From the NCBI GenBank assembly GCA_009785345.1, contig WQWL01000001.1, forward strand, positions 1 to 64,000: 64,000 bases of DNA, in the 5' to 3' direction. The notes beneath the pieces are model-generated. The model saw only the letters and a list, made by a program, of their open reading frames with translations. It searched no databases and had not been told where the DNA came from. This DNA is from Oscillospiraceae bacterium. GTDB lineage: Bacteria; Bacillota; Clostridia; Oscillospirales; Oscillospiraceae. The translations under genes were made by a program, and so were the position numbers. This document shows positions 7,161 to 16,182 of the stretch, in pieces (the stretch's first letter is position 1; each line of letters begins with the position of its first letter).

Positions 7161-8561
7161 TTGTTGGTAGAAGCAAAGCAAGTTAATACAATTCCCTACA
7201 GAATTTGTGATTATGTCCATATTCAGCAAATTGGGGAGTTCACTTTTTACATCAATTTAGTCAACAGTGGGCATTACGTACTTAGCAACGATATGCACGA
7301 ATGCATAACATCAGGGAGCATTGAGTTTGGTGATGGATTGGTACAATATGCACATTCTACAATCAATAAGTTAGTTACATTAAAGTATATTGAGCCGGAC
7401 TTAGAAAATATCTGCATTGGAAAGGCATCCATATATATTCCGAGAAAGAAATGGAAGCCTGGTGGGGAAATTAATCACGAAAACTTAGCAAAGCTACTGG
7501 AAAAGGAATACCATAACCCTATATTCAAGATTGAACAGGTTGATGATAGTAGAGATGTTAGTGTCTACGAGTATTTGTGTGGGCGCAACTCGTTGAGAGT
7601 AGCTTTGCAAGGATATGGCATTAAATCTCCATTACTCTGGATGAGAGCCGGATTGTTTGTGGATGACGTGGATTTTACTAACACAGGAGAGTTTACCACC
7701 AACTTTTCCCGTTCTATGATAGATGCAGCGAATATTCCGATATTAGGCGATTTGAAAAGCAGTTTAGATTGGGACATTATTGATGCACATTTGGAAAAAC
7801 GCTTGCCTGTGCTTGTACATGTAGACATATATTATATGCCTTATGAGCGAAATATATTCTTTCATAACAGGCATGGTGCGCATGTAATTGTGTTGTTAGA
7901 AAAGTGTGATGATGCATACTTGATTGTTGATTGGGCTCATCCGAGCTATTACTACGGTGAAATTACAAAAGACGAACTCACGATAGCACGGACATCAGCT
8001 AATGAGAAAGATCAAGTAAGTGTATTCAATGGTTATCCAATTTCTGCTACATACCAACGACTTTATTTGAATAGATTTTCACGAAATCTTAATATTTCAC
8101 AGCACGTGATGGCGAATTTATATCAATCGGCAAAAAGTATGTTAAGCGATAACGGCATCATATCACTTCTTGAAAGAGCACGCGCAACTACCCCGGAATG
8201 GATAAAAGTTCCTGGACATGATAGTTACGGTAATGCGATTGAATCGTTTTTCTTCTTAGATTTGGAGCTGAAATTTCTCTGCCTATACTATGAGGAAATG
8301 TTGACGGCTGATTCATGCAATGTTTTTTATCCGGAAATTTTACTGGAAAAAGTCATTGGAATCAGGAACTGCGTAGATTTGCTTAAAAATAAGTTGATTC
8401 TTGCCATGAGAAGAAACAAGTCAATTGAGGAAGAGGCTTGGACGAAATTATTATGTGATATAAAAATGCATACGGTGGAGTATTGCGAAACTGTCCTTAA
8501 ACTTTTAAAAGCAATGAAGAGCGCGAAGCATAAGGAGTCAAAGGAGAGTACGCGGAATTGA
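7161..8561 (+). CDS. BtrH-like acyltransferase candidate with N-terminal extension
   Basis: The gene starts with TTG (GAGGTG 8 bases upstream; no in-frame ATG fits). The 466-residue product resembles the butirosin protein BtrH N-terminal domain, a papain-like fold. The helix motif YLCGRNSLRVALQGYGI carries Cys140, followed by VLVHVDIYYMPY near 218, HGAHVIVLLEKCDDAYLIVDWAHP with His241 and Asp257: a plausible Cys-His-Asp triad. BtrH moves an acyl group from an ACP to its acceptor. By analogy this enzyme could transfer the carrier-bound beta-alanyl unit to the peptide. Residues 1-95 form a separate beta-rich then helical region that may be an RRE. The C-terminal 180 residues are mainly helical and unassigned. 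It overlaps the next gene by 4 bases. Confidence 0.6.
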   Translation: MLVEAKQVNTIPYRICDYVHIQQIGEFTFYINLVNSGHYVLSNDMHECITSGSIEFGDGLVQYAHSTINKLVTLKYIEPDLENICIGKASIYIPRKKWKPGGEINHENLAKLLEKEYHNPIFKIEQVDDSRDVSVYEYLCGRNSLRVALQGYGIKSPLLWMRAGLFVDDVDFTNTGEFTTNFSRSMIDAANIPILGDLKSSLDWDIIDAHLEKRLPVLVHVDIYYMPYERNIFFHNRHGAHVIVLLEKCDDAYLIVDWAHPSYYYGEITKDELTIARTSANEKDQVSVFNGYPISATYQRLYLNRFSRNLNISQHVMANLYQSAKSMLSDNGIISLLERARATTPEWIKVPGHDSYGNAIESFFFLDLELKFLCLYYEEMLTADSCNVFYPEILLEKVIGIRNCVDLLKNKLILAMRRNKSIEEEAWTKLLCDIKMHTVEYCETVLKLLKAMKSAKHKESKESTRN

Positions 8562-9532
8562 AGAAAATATTAGATGTAAAACAACCTTTAATCAGCTGCT
8601 ATACAGCGTATGGAACTCTCTTTTCGATACTACCGAAGCAGCTGGATTCATGGATATACAGTAATTTCATACAATTGGTTTACAATAAACTTTGGGGAAC
8701 ATACACATTTGAAGGTCATAGATTCGTACTCAAGGATTGCCCAGGTATTGTTTTTCATACATCACCACGGGATAAAATCATGAATGACGAAAAAACGTTA
8801 ATCGATATGATAAAAAGTGCAATTGATGCTGGTGAGTATGTTTACCTTTTTGTTGATAAGTATTATATATCTGCAGATAAATTATACCATGGAAAAAAGC
8901 ATTTCGAACATGAAATCTTAGTATATGGGTATGATCAAGATAATGACCTCATGTTCGTTGCTGATAATTTTGCGGATGGCAAGTTTGCTTTTTCTTCCTG
9001 TCCGTCCGGTGACATAGATAAAGCGTTTATGCGTTTGAAAACCAATAATGAATACGCCAAACATTTTGGTACACTTATTGTGCGTCCTGATGTCAATTAT
9101 TCTTTGGACATAGAGAAGATAAAGCATGATATGAATGCTTTTTTAAGCTCACAAAAATCATACTACATGCGTAAAGAACAAGATATGATATTCGGGGTTA
9201 AAATCTTCGAAAATCTAAAAAAGCAAATAATTTGCTGCGCCGCTTATGGTATGCCACTGGATGTAAGAGCATTTCATATGATTTATGAACACTTGCTACT
9301 AATGGAAGAAAGAGTCCGATATATGGTAAGGGAAAATTATATGACAGACGTATCAGAACTTTGTGAATTTGTACGAGATACAAAAGAGTCCGCATTCTTA
9401 TTGCGAAACTGCGTAATAAAATACAATGTGAGACGAAAGGAAAACATGTTCGAGAGCATTCTGAGTAAATTATGTCAACTGAAAGATGATGAGATCAAAA
9501 TGTTTGAAACAGTACTAGATAAAATTTTATGA
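8558..9532 (+). CDS. Second, shorter BtrH-like acyltransferase candidate
   Basis: The start is TTG inside the stop of the previous gene (TTGA overlap) with AAGGAG upstream. The 324-residue product shows the same distant pattern: Cys14 in PLISCYTAYG, VYLFVDKYYIS near 95, then HFEHEILVYGYDQDNDLMFVADNF with His118 and Asp136, followed by a helical C-terminal half. Proteins with an xxxHxxLIYGYD segment recur in peptide and NRPS clusters and look like papain-fold acyl or peptidyl transferases. It may be a paralogue acting on another position or carrier, or a partner of the previous gene. It overlaps the transporter gene by 4 bases. No close named homologue is recognised. Confidence 0.5.
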   Translation: MKKILDVKQPLISCYTAYGTLFSILPKQLDSWIYSNFIQLVYNKLWGTYTFEGHRFVLKDCPGIVFHTSPRDKIMNDEKTLIDMIKSAIDAGEYVYLFVDKYYISADKLYHGKKHFEHEILVYGYDQDNDLMFVADNFADGKFAFSSCPSGDIDKAFMRLKTNNEYAKHFGTLIVRPDVNYSLDIEKIKHDMNAFLSSQKSYYMRKEQDMIFGVKIFENLKKQIICCAAYGMPLDVRAFHMIYEHLLLMEERVRYMVRENYMTDVSELCEFVRDTKESAFLLRNCVIKYNVRRKENMFESILSKLCQLKDDEIKMFETVLDKIL

Positions 9533-11742
9533 GAGTAAATCGTTATAAATGTGTGCGTCAGTATGACGCAACTGATTGTGGAGTCGCGTGTCTTGCAACA
9601 ATCGCACAGCACTATGGACTGAAGATTCCGGTAACACGAATACGAGAAATTGCCGGAACTGACAAGCAGGGAACAAATATTTATGGCATGATAAAAGCGG
9701 CGGAGTTGTTAGGCTTTAATGCAAAAGGTGTAAAGCCATCTGTCGGTGAGGGTGACGGCAACATACAGTCCAAACGTGAAGTGTTGTCATCGCCGTTCTC
9801 ATTGCCTGCCATTGCACATACACTGGTTGACGGCTCCATGTCTCATTACGTTGTAATCCATAAAATTACAAAAAAACAAATAATAATCGCAGACCCGGCA
9901 AAGGGCCTGAAAAAAGTCACTATTGATGAATTCATGAGTGAGTGGACTGGTGTGCTGGTTTTGCTTGTTCCGACTCATGAATTTGAAAAGGGCGATCATA
10001 CTAAGGGTATCTACGCTCAATTTTTTAAACTGATAATTCCACAGCGTGGTCTCTTAATTAATGTTTTCTTTGTATCATTACTTTTTACAGTGCTCGGCAT
10101 TGGAGCTGCATTTTATTTCAGGATAATGATGGATGATATATTGCCAAACATGCTCGAACGCAGCTTGACGGTGGTTTCTATTGGAGTTATTGCACTATAT
10201 GTTTTTCAGCATATGCTAAGTGCGTTCCGCAATCACATGCTCTTGCATATGAGTCAAAAACTAGATGTAAACTTGATACTTGGCTACTATCATCATGTTT
10301 TGGAACTGCCAATGAGCTTTTTTGGTACAAGACGAGTTGGAGAAATTATAACTCGCTTTATGGATGCTTCAAAAATACGTGAAGCAATAACCGGTGCTTC
10401 GCTTACAATCATGATTGATACAATTATGGCAGCCGTTGGTGGAATTATCCTATATATGCAAAGTCCCCAAATGTTTGTTGTTGCAGTTGCTATCGTTTTT
10501 CTTTATGGCATTATAGTGTTTTCATTCAATAAACCATTGCGTGATATAAATGAAAAGTATATGGAGGAAAACGCACAGTTGATGTCATATTTGGTTGAAT
10601 CATTAAACGGCATTGAAACTGTCAAAGCCTTCAACTCAGAGCGTTCGACTAAGATTGAAACAGAGAAAAGGTTTGTAAGATTCCTTCGTGCTGTATTTAA
10701 ATTTGGTTGGCTTCAAAATATGTCCGGCTCAATGAGTGGTCTCGTAGCTGCTGTTGGTGGCGTGGTGATATTGTGGGTAGGCGCATTAAGCGTTATGCGA
10801 GGAGATATGACAATTGGTGGGTTGTTGACATTTAATGCACTACTTGTTTATTTTCTTGATCCAGTAAGAAACTTGATTGACTTGCAACCGAAAATGCAAA
10901 CAGCAATTGTTGCATCAAACAGGCTCGGCGAAATATTGGATTTAGAGTTAGAAAAAACAGAAAAGGAAAATAAAAAAATTGCGCTCAAGTCATTGCTGAA
11001 GCCAATTAAATTTGAAAATATAGATTTTCGCTATAGTACGCGACGCCTGGTACTTCAGGATATCAGCTTGAGTATTGCGTCAGGAGAAAAAATTGCGCTT
11101 GTAGGAGAAAGTGGCTCCGGCAAGACAACACTTGCAAAACTATTATTAAACTTTTATCCGTGGGAAAAGGGAGATATTTCCATAGGTGAATTTAGTATTG
11201 AAGATTTGAATATTGAAGCTCTTAGAGAAAAAATAGCGTATATTTCGCAAGATGTGTTTCTATTCTCCGGTACAATTTATGAAAACTTGACTCTTGGTAT
11301 GGATTATCCTGATATGGAAGAAGTTGTTCGTGTCGCTTCGATGACACAAGCACATGACTTTATCAGTGATTTTCCTCTTCGCTATGAAACACAACTTGAA
11401 GAAAATGGTGCAAATTTGTCCGGTGGACAAAAGCAACGTCTTGCAATAACTCGGGCATTACTCAAGAAACCGGATATCTTAATAATGGATGAGGCGACAA
11501 GCAATCTTGACAGTATAACTGAAAAGGCAATTAGTCGTATGATTGATGAGCAGACTTCCGGAATAACCACAATTATCATTGCGCATAGATTAAGTACGAT
11601 AATGCGTTGTGACAAAATATATCTGATGGACGAAGGAAAAATAGAAGAAGCTGGTAGCCATATGGAACTCATGGATGCAAAAGGGCGGTATTATGAGTTG
11701 TGGCGAGAGCAAATTCCCGATTTGGATGGAGTTACAGGATGA
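9529..11742 (+). CDS. C39-peptidase-containing ABC exporter
   Basis: This 737-residue bacteriocin-type exporter has an N-terminal C39 peptidase (YDATDCGVACL with Cys17, HYVVIH, and AxP-type ADPAKG), a six-helix transmembrane domain (about 165-460) and an ATPase (Walker A GESGSGKTT, signature LSGGQKQR, Walker B ILIMDEAT). C39 peptidases cut precursors after GG while exporting them, matching VDGG in the leader at 1310-1447. All catalytic residues are present, so leader removal and secretion are very likely. It overlaps its neighbours on both sides by 4 bases, placing it firmly in the RiPP operon. Confidence 0.95.
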   Translation: MRVNRYKCVRQYDATDCGVACLATIAQHYGLKIPVTRIREIAGTDKQGTNIYGMIKAAELLGFNAKGVKPSVGEGDGNIQSKREVLSSPFSLPAIAHTLVDGSMSHYVVIHKITKKQIIIADPAKGLKKVTIDEFMSEWTGVLVLLVPTHEFEKGDHTKGIYAQFFKLIIPQRGLLINVFFVSLLFTVLGIGAAFYFRIMMDDILPNMLERSLTVVSIGVIALYVFQHMLSAFRNHMLLHMSQKLDVNLILGYYHHVLELPMSFFGTRRVGEIITRFMDASKIREAITGASLTIMIDTIMAAVGGIILYMQSPQMFVVAVAIVFLYGIIVFSFNKPLRDINEKYMEENAQLMSYLVESLNGIETVKAFNSERSTKIETEKRFVRFLRAVFKFGWLQNMSGSMSGLVAAVGGVVILWVGALSVMRGDMTIGGLLTFNALLVYFLDPVRNLIDLQPKMQTAIVASNRLGEILDLELEKTEKENKKIALKSLLKPIKFENIDFRYSTRRLVLQDISLSIASGEKIALVGESGSGKTTLAKLLLNFYPWEKGDISIGEFSIEDLNIEALREKIAYISQDVFLFSGTIYENLTLGMDYPDMEEVVRVASMTQAHDFISDFPLRYETQLEENGANLSGGQKQRLAITRALLKKPDILIMDEATSNLDSITEKAISRMIDEQTSGITTIIIAHRLSTIMRCDKIYLMDEGKIEEAGSHMELMDAKGRYYELWREQIPDLDGVTG

Positions 11743-13295
11743 GAACAGAAATTGTTGATTTCGAAGACTTGACAGATTCCAGGGAACTACTGGAAGCAAA
11801 ACCGCCTAAGTTTTTTATGATGTTTTCATATATTCTGATAACGCTAATAACGGTGGCTTTCATTTGGGCATACTTTGGAAGAATTGATATTTATGTTAGC
11901 ACACAGGGAATTGTTCGTCCTACTGAGCAAGTTTCAACTGTAATTAACCCGAATAGTGGAATAATAAATGCCGTTTATTTCGAGAACGGTGAGCACGTGA
12001 ATGCTGGAGATGTTTTATTCACGCTGGAGATGGGAGATTTTGATTTTATTATCATTAACTATGAGTCCGTTCTTGCAGATATTGAAGTTGATTTGGAAAA
12101 TTTGCGACGATACAGAGAGAGTATTGTGCTTGAAGAAAACTTATTTGCCCACACAGAAAACCTGTATTATACCTTGGTTGAGCGATATTTAACAGAAATT
12201 CAAGGTATGCAGAGTCAAATGACGGAACAATTCGCACAGACTGCCAATCAAAGGGTTGACACAAATTTGTCTCTTGAGAGCATAAACTTGGCTATACGGC
12301 AACGAGAAAGCGAGATTACGAATTTAGAACGCTATATTGAGTCAGTCCGAACGCAAACAAATTTATTTATATATGGCTCACATTATTTTCATCTCAGATT
12401 TTTAGAGTTTGAGCGCAGACGTAATGAAGCGATAACTCGTATTAATGAAGCATATCGTGACTACAATATAGCTCTGGAAAATTATAATGCAACTCGGGAA
12501 GATTATTATATAGAGGAAGTCGATGAAGCAGAACTAATAGCAGCGCGGACAGCGTGGAATAGTGCAAAGCAGAGCCTTGAACATCTGGTGAGCACAGAGA
12601 TTCTGACTTCGGAGCAGCGCATAACGAGTATTCATCAGGAATTAGCAGAGCTTAATATTTCAAGAAGGCGCACTCAAAATGCGGCTCAAGCATATAATAC
12701 ACAAAATAATGAAAGTTGGGATATTTTATTCAGTCAAACCCAATTACAGCTTATAACAGAGATAGATTCACAAATCACCACACAAGAAAGTAGGCGTGCC
12801 AATATAGAACGAGAATTAAGTCGTACAATAGAAGAACTTGAAATGAGTGAGCTTGATTTTATCGTTACCGCGCCTATAGATGGATATTTGAATTTATTGC
12901 AAAGTGTAACTCCCGGCGAGTTTGTCCCAAGTGGCAGCGAAATTGCAACAATTATTCCCGAAAGTCAAGATGTTTTGCGCATAGAACTTGCGATATCGAA
13001 TAGAGATATTGCAAGTGTATATGTTGGACAATCTATCAATTTCAACGTACTGGCACTACCGTACCGGGACTATGGACGTGTATCTGGTGTTGTGCACAGT
13101 ATCGGTGCAGATGCCAGACTTAATCAATTTACTGGCGAAATGTACTTTTTAGTTGAGGCTCATATTGCGAACGAGCCTGTGGCTGATCACAGAGGATATT
13201 TAGCGGAAATCCAGGTAGGAATGCTTGTTGAGGGACAGATGATTACTGATAATCAACGTATTCTTACATGGTTTATGAATTTGATTTGGGGGTAG
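11739..13295 (+). CDS. HlyD-family export adaptor
   Basis: The start is taken at the ATGA overlapping the exporter stop, 13 codons after the ORF-track start, because GGAG lies just upstream. The 518-residue protein has one N-terminal transmembrane helix (about 25-45, FFMMFSYILITLITVAFIWAYFG), a biotinyl/lipoyl-like half (VSTQGIVRP...VINPNSGIINAVYFENGEHVNAGDVLFTLE), a long coiled-coil middle, and a C-terminal part (VTAPIDGYLNLLQSVTPGEFVPSGSEIATIIPE). This is the bacteriocin secretion accessory protein that partners C39 ABC exporters. In a Gram-positive cell it would project through the wall. Confidence 0.92.
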   Translation: MRTEIVDFEDLTDSRELLEAKPPKFFMMFSYILITLITVAFIWAYFGRIDIYVSTQGIVRPTEQVSTVINPNSGIINAVYFENGEHVNAGDVLFTLEMGDFDFIIINYESVLADIEVDLENLRRYRESIVLEENLFAHTENLYYTLVERYLTEIQGMQSQMTEQFAQTANQRVDTNLSLESINLAIRQRESEITNLERYIESVRTQTNLFIYGSHYFHLRFLEFERRRNEAITRINEAYRDYNIALENYNATREDYYIEEVDEAELIAARTAWNSAKQSLEHLVSTEILTSEQRITSIHQELAELNISRRRTQNAAQAYNTQNNESWDILFSQTQLQLITEIDSQITTQESRRANIERELSRTIEELEMSELDFIVTAPIDGYLNLLQSVTPGEFVPSGSEIATIIPESQDVLRIELAISNRDIASVYVGQSINFNVLALPYRDYGRVSGVVHSIGADARLNQFTGEMYFLVEAHIANEPVADHRGYLAEIQVGMLVEGQMITDNQRILTWFMNLIWG

Positions 13296-13314
13296 AAAGA
13301 GAAGGTGCATCTAT

Positions 13315-14433
13315 ATGACTGAACAACCTGGAATCAGCATTGTAATCGCCAGCAAAGGTCGCGTTAAGCTGCTGGGCGAGCTACTGGAAAGTATACAAAT
13401 TGCGCGGAATACCTATGATGGTTCAAGTGAAGTGCTTGTAATTGATGACAGCAAACCGCAGGATGCCGAACGTATTCGTGCTCATTGTGAAAAGTATGAC
13501 ACTCACACGATTAATTTCGGACCATCCGTTTCAGGCAAGCGCAATTTAGGGGCACGCGAAGCGCAGTATGAACTGCTGCTTTTTTTGGACTCAGACTGTA
13601 TCGCCACATCACAACTACTTAACGAACATGTGAAGCCCTATGCAAATTCTGAGGTAGGCGGTGTAGCAGGACCACTGGAGTTTGTAGGCACGGACACTTG
13701 GTTCTGGAAGGCGGTTGAGAAATCACCTTTTGTAACTTCATTCGGACTTCCAGCCTTGTTGGACGAAGTTCCGTGGGCACCTACTGCAAATTTTTCCATT
13801 CGCAAAGGGCTTTTCACAGAATTGGGTGGTTTTGATGAGAGCTTTCCAAATAAACCCGGTGGAGAAGATGTAGACTTATGTCTGCGTATGACTAAACAAG
13901 GTTGGTGTATTGCCTGTAGCAAAGAAGGGCTTGTTTATCACAGCAAATCAACATGGATACCGGTAAAGGATATGTTCCGGCGTTTGTGGCACTACGGCAA
14001 CGCTGACTGTTATTTAACGGAACGGCACGCGGATAATAGTATGGCAACTGTACCCAGACGTCTTTTGATTTACGTTGCTATGCTTATCCTACTATCGGTT
14101 TGTGCAATTTTTAGTAGTTGGTGGCTGTTGGTGGCATTCCCTCTTTGGCTGTTGCTGGATATATCGCTAACGTCCATATTGATCAATAAATTTGCGACCA
14201 ATAAACGTACTAATTTTGCTCAACAGGTTGCTGTGCAACTAATGATGCTTACCAATGAAGCGGGGTATCTTTACCGCTGCCTCCGTAAGAAAAAACCTCA
14301 ATTTTGGTTTCTCCAACTTGTCCATTTTGATGGACAAATGGAGGACATTCAGCGCAATAGCACCATCAATATGTGGTCGCTACTCATAGTCATACTACTG
14401 ATATTGGCAACAACTGTTTTGATAATAATTTAA
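13315..14433 (+). CDS. Membrane-anchored family 2 glycosyltransferase
   Basis: This 372-residue GT2 protein has a GT-A domain (ISIVIASKGR, VLVIDDSK, LLFLDSDC with the DxD-like metal site, GGEDVDLCLRM), then two hydrophobic helices (about 243-285) and a C-terminal transmembrane helix (MWSLLIVILLILATTVLIII). It starts 19 bases after the adaptor gene with GAAGGTG upstream, so it is probably in the same transcript. The layout recalls the glycosyltransferase of mycofactocin loci, but substrate cannot be read from sequence. It could glycosylate the RiPP or act in envelope synthesis with the sugar-nucleotide gene downstream. Confidence 0.8.
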   Translation: MTEQPGISIVIASKGRVKLLGELLESIQIARNTYDGSSEVLVIDDSKPQDAERIRAHCEKYDTHTINFGPSVSGKRNLGAREAQYELLLFLDSDCIATSQLLNEHVKPYANSEVGGVAGPLEFVGTDTWFWKAVEKSPFVTSFGLPALLDEVPWAPTANFSIRKGLFTELGGFDESFPNKPGGEDVDLCLRMTKQGWCIACSKEGLVYHSKSTWIPVKDMFRRLWHYGNADCYLTERHADNSMATVPRRLLIYVAMLILLSVCAIFSSWWLLVAFPLWLLLDISLTSILINKFATNKRTNFAQQVAVQLMMLTNEAGYLYRCLRKKKPQFWFLQLVHFDGQMEDIQRNSTINMWSLLIVILLILATTVLIII

Positions 14434-14532
14434 AGAGGTAGTGTGTCAGTTTGGCGCTAGAAATATAGTCTGTGGGAATCAGGCACTATCATGGAGAATG
14501 CAAATTAGTTTGAAGAAATGGAGAAAGTCCGA

Positions 14533-15471
14533 ATGGATTTATTGCAAAAAACAGCACTTGTAACAGGTGGAGCAGGACTTATCGGTGCGAACCTTTGCCG
14601 CAGACTGCTTGCGGAAGGGTATCGTGTGATTTGCCTAGACAATTTTTACACCAGTTATGAAGCTTCAATTGTTTCATTGCACGGACATCCTTGTTTCGAA
14701 TTTGTGTTGCATGATGTGACACAGCCTTTTGATATCCCTACTGATGAAATCTATCACTTGGCTGCACCGGCTTCCCCAGTACATTACCAGAAAGATCCTA
14801 TTTACACTTCAAAAACAATTGTATTTGGCACATTAAATGCGCTTGAATGCGCTAAACAATATCAGGCTAAGCTATTACTGTCTTCGACAAGCGAAATTTA
14901 CGGCGATCCGGTCGAACACCCTCAAAGAGAGTCATACCATGGTAATGTAAACCCTAATGGACCACGTGCGTGCTATGACGAAAGTAAACGCTGCGCTGAA
15001 ACGCTGTGCAGCGACTATCGTCGGCGCTATGGTACAGACACCAAAGTTGTTCGTATTTTTAATACGTATGGACCATATATGGACAGCAGGGATGGTCGTG
15101 TGGTCAGCGAATTTATTACGAAAATGTTAGATGATTGCCATATTGTTGTACATGGCAACGGTAAACAGACACGCTCATTCTGCTTTGTAGATGATTTAGT
15201 TGATGGTATCCGCCTCATGATGGAAAGCGATGAGGCAGGACCGATTAATTTAGGCAATCCGCAAGAAATAACGGTTTTGCAATTGGCACACGAGGTTGCT
15301 GAACAACTAGGTTTACAGGTGAGCATGCAATACGGTGAAGCGGTGGTAGATGAACCTTCCCGCCGCCGACCGGACATCACGCTTGCTAAAACATTGTTGG
15401 ATTGGCAACCTAAAATTTCATTGTGCGAGGGAATTGGTCGTACTATCGAATATTTTCGGCAAGTCGATTAA
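14533..15471 (+). CDS. UDP-glucuronate decarboxylase-like SDR epimerase
   Basis: The protein is an extended short-chain dehydrogenase with TGGAGLIGANL (NAD site), HLAAPASPVHYQKDPIYT, the catalytic YDESK, and GPRACYDESKRCAETL. The last and HLAAPASPVHYQ are strongly characteristic of UDP-xylose synthase, which converts UDP-glucuronate to UDP-xylose. I place the start at the second ATG, giving 312 residues, because GGAG stands 9 bases before it; the ORF-track start at 14518 lacks a site. Following the glycosyltransferase by 99 bases, it probably supplies its sugar donor. Substrate is inferred by family; related dehydratases and epimerases share the fold. Confidence 0.8.
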   Translation: MDLLQKTALVTGGAGLIGANLCRRLLAEGYRVICLDNFYTSYEASIVSLHGHPCFEFVLHDVTQPFDIPTDEIYHLAAPASPVHYQKDPIYTSKTIVFGTLNALECAKQYQAKLLLSSTSEIYGDPVEHPQRESYHGNVNPNGPRACYDESKRCAETLCSDYRRRYGTDTKVVRIFNTYGPYMDSRDGRVVSEFITKMLDDCHIVVHGNGKQTRSFCFVDDLVDGIRLMMESDEAGPINLGNPQEITVLQLAHEVAEQLGLQVSMQYGEAVVDEPSRRRPDITLAKTLLDWQPKISLCEGIGRTIEYFRQVD

Positions 15472-15679
15472 TACTATTGACAGTACTAGTCTTCTGCTCA
15501 AGACCACGCATACCACTAGCCACACTGTAGTCATTATTTTCGCTGACAACTGTTGTGGCTTTTTCGGCAGCTTTACCCCTAATAACATACAGTAATCATT
15601 CTACCGTGTTCGTTTTGTATATTTACACATAAGGCATTGTGAAACATGCATAATTATGTAAATAGAGCATATAAATATC

Positions 15680-15708
15680 TTGACACGTGAAATGTATTAT
15701 TGTATATT
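15680..15708 (+). promoter_or_regulatory. Sigma-A-type promoter upstream of the hemicellulase genes
   Basis: TTGACA, a 17-base spacer and TATATT form a near-consensus vegetative promoter facing the GH30-like gene. The palindromic site starting at 15721 lies 12 bases past the -10 box, over the expected start of transcription. Confidence 0.7.
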
Positions 15709-15720
15709 GACTTTACTCAT

Positions 15721-15733
15721 TGTGCACGAGCAC
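15721..15733. promoter_or_regulatory. Operator-like palindrome shared with xylB
   Basis: TGTGCACGAGCAC is a near-palindrome with central CG, the usual shape of LacI-family operators. It covers the likely transcription start of the hemicellulase promoter, where a bound repressor would block initiation. The same 13 bases occur at 30262-30274 before xylulokinase. Confidence 0.65.
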
Positions 15734-16182
15734 GCTACTTTATTTGTTCATGTTTTTAGCGATATATTATGCGATTTGAGTTGTTTTCTGCTCTATTTTG
15801 TATGAGCAGGACAACCAAACTAATAACAAACATTGTAGTGCAGTTATAAGTAGCTTGGTGTCAAAAGTCCTGGCATCATTTTTGTACCGTCTGTTTTCAC
15901 TCATTTCACGCATTCTTTGGTTAAATACAAGTGGGTATTTGCCCTTAAAACGGACGAAAACATTCGACACAAATCTGATAACTCTACTTTTGTCATAAGC
16001 TTCCAGGAAAGGGGGGATTGAATGCTAATAAAAGTGGTCGCTTAACCACATTGCATATGAACAACTGGCTGAAAATGAAGAACCACAACTTCATAAGAAA
16101 TGTGGCATACAACTGCATACATCATTTTTGTACGAACATATATTGACGGTAAAGCAGTTGAAAATATTTATTAGGAGAGACT

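Larger units (their letters stand above)
15472..16182. other. 711-bp intergenic region with promoter, operator and long leader
   Basis: No convincing gene is seen. The two overlapping ORF-track entries here (15767-15970 minus, 15798-15998 plus) lack ribosome sites and recognisable motifs. The region holds the promoter at 15680-15708 and the operator-like site at 15721-15733, leaving about 450 bases of transcript before the GH30-like gene. In that leader a strong site (AAAGGGGGG) precedes a 7-codon frame (MLIKVVA) near 16022 whose end overlaps a small hairpin, GTGGT-CGCTTA-ACCAC. A leader peptide is possible but unproven. Confidence 0.45.

Noticed and set aside
15767-15998. Overlapping ORFs on both strands (66-67 residues)
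   Set aside because: Neither has a ribosome site or recognisable motif, and the region lies in the untranslated leader after the promoter at 15680-15708.
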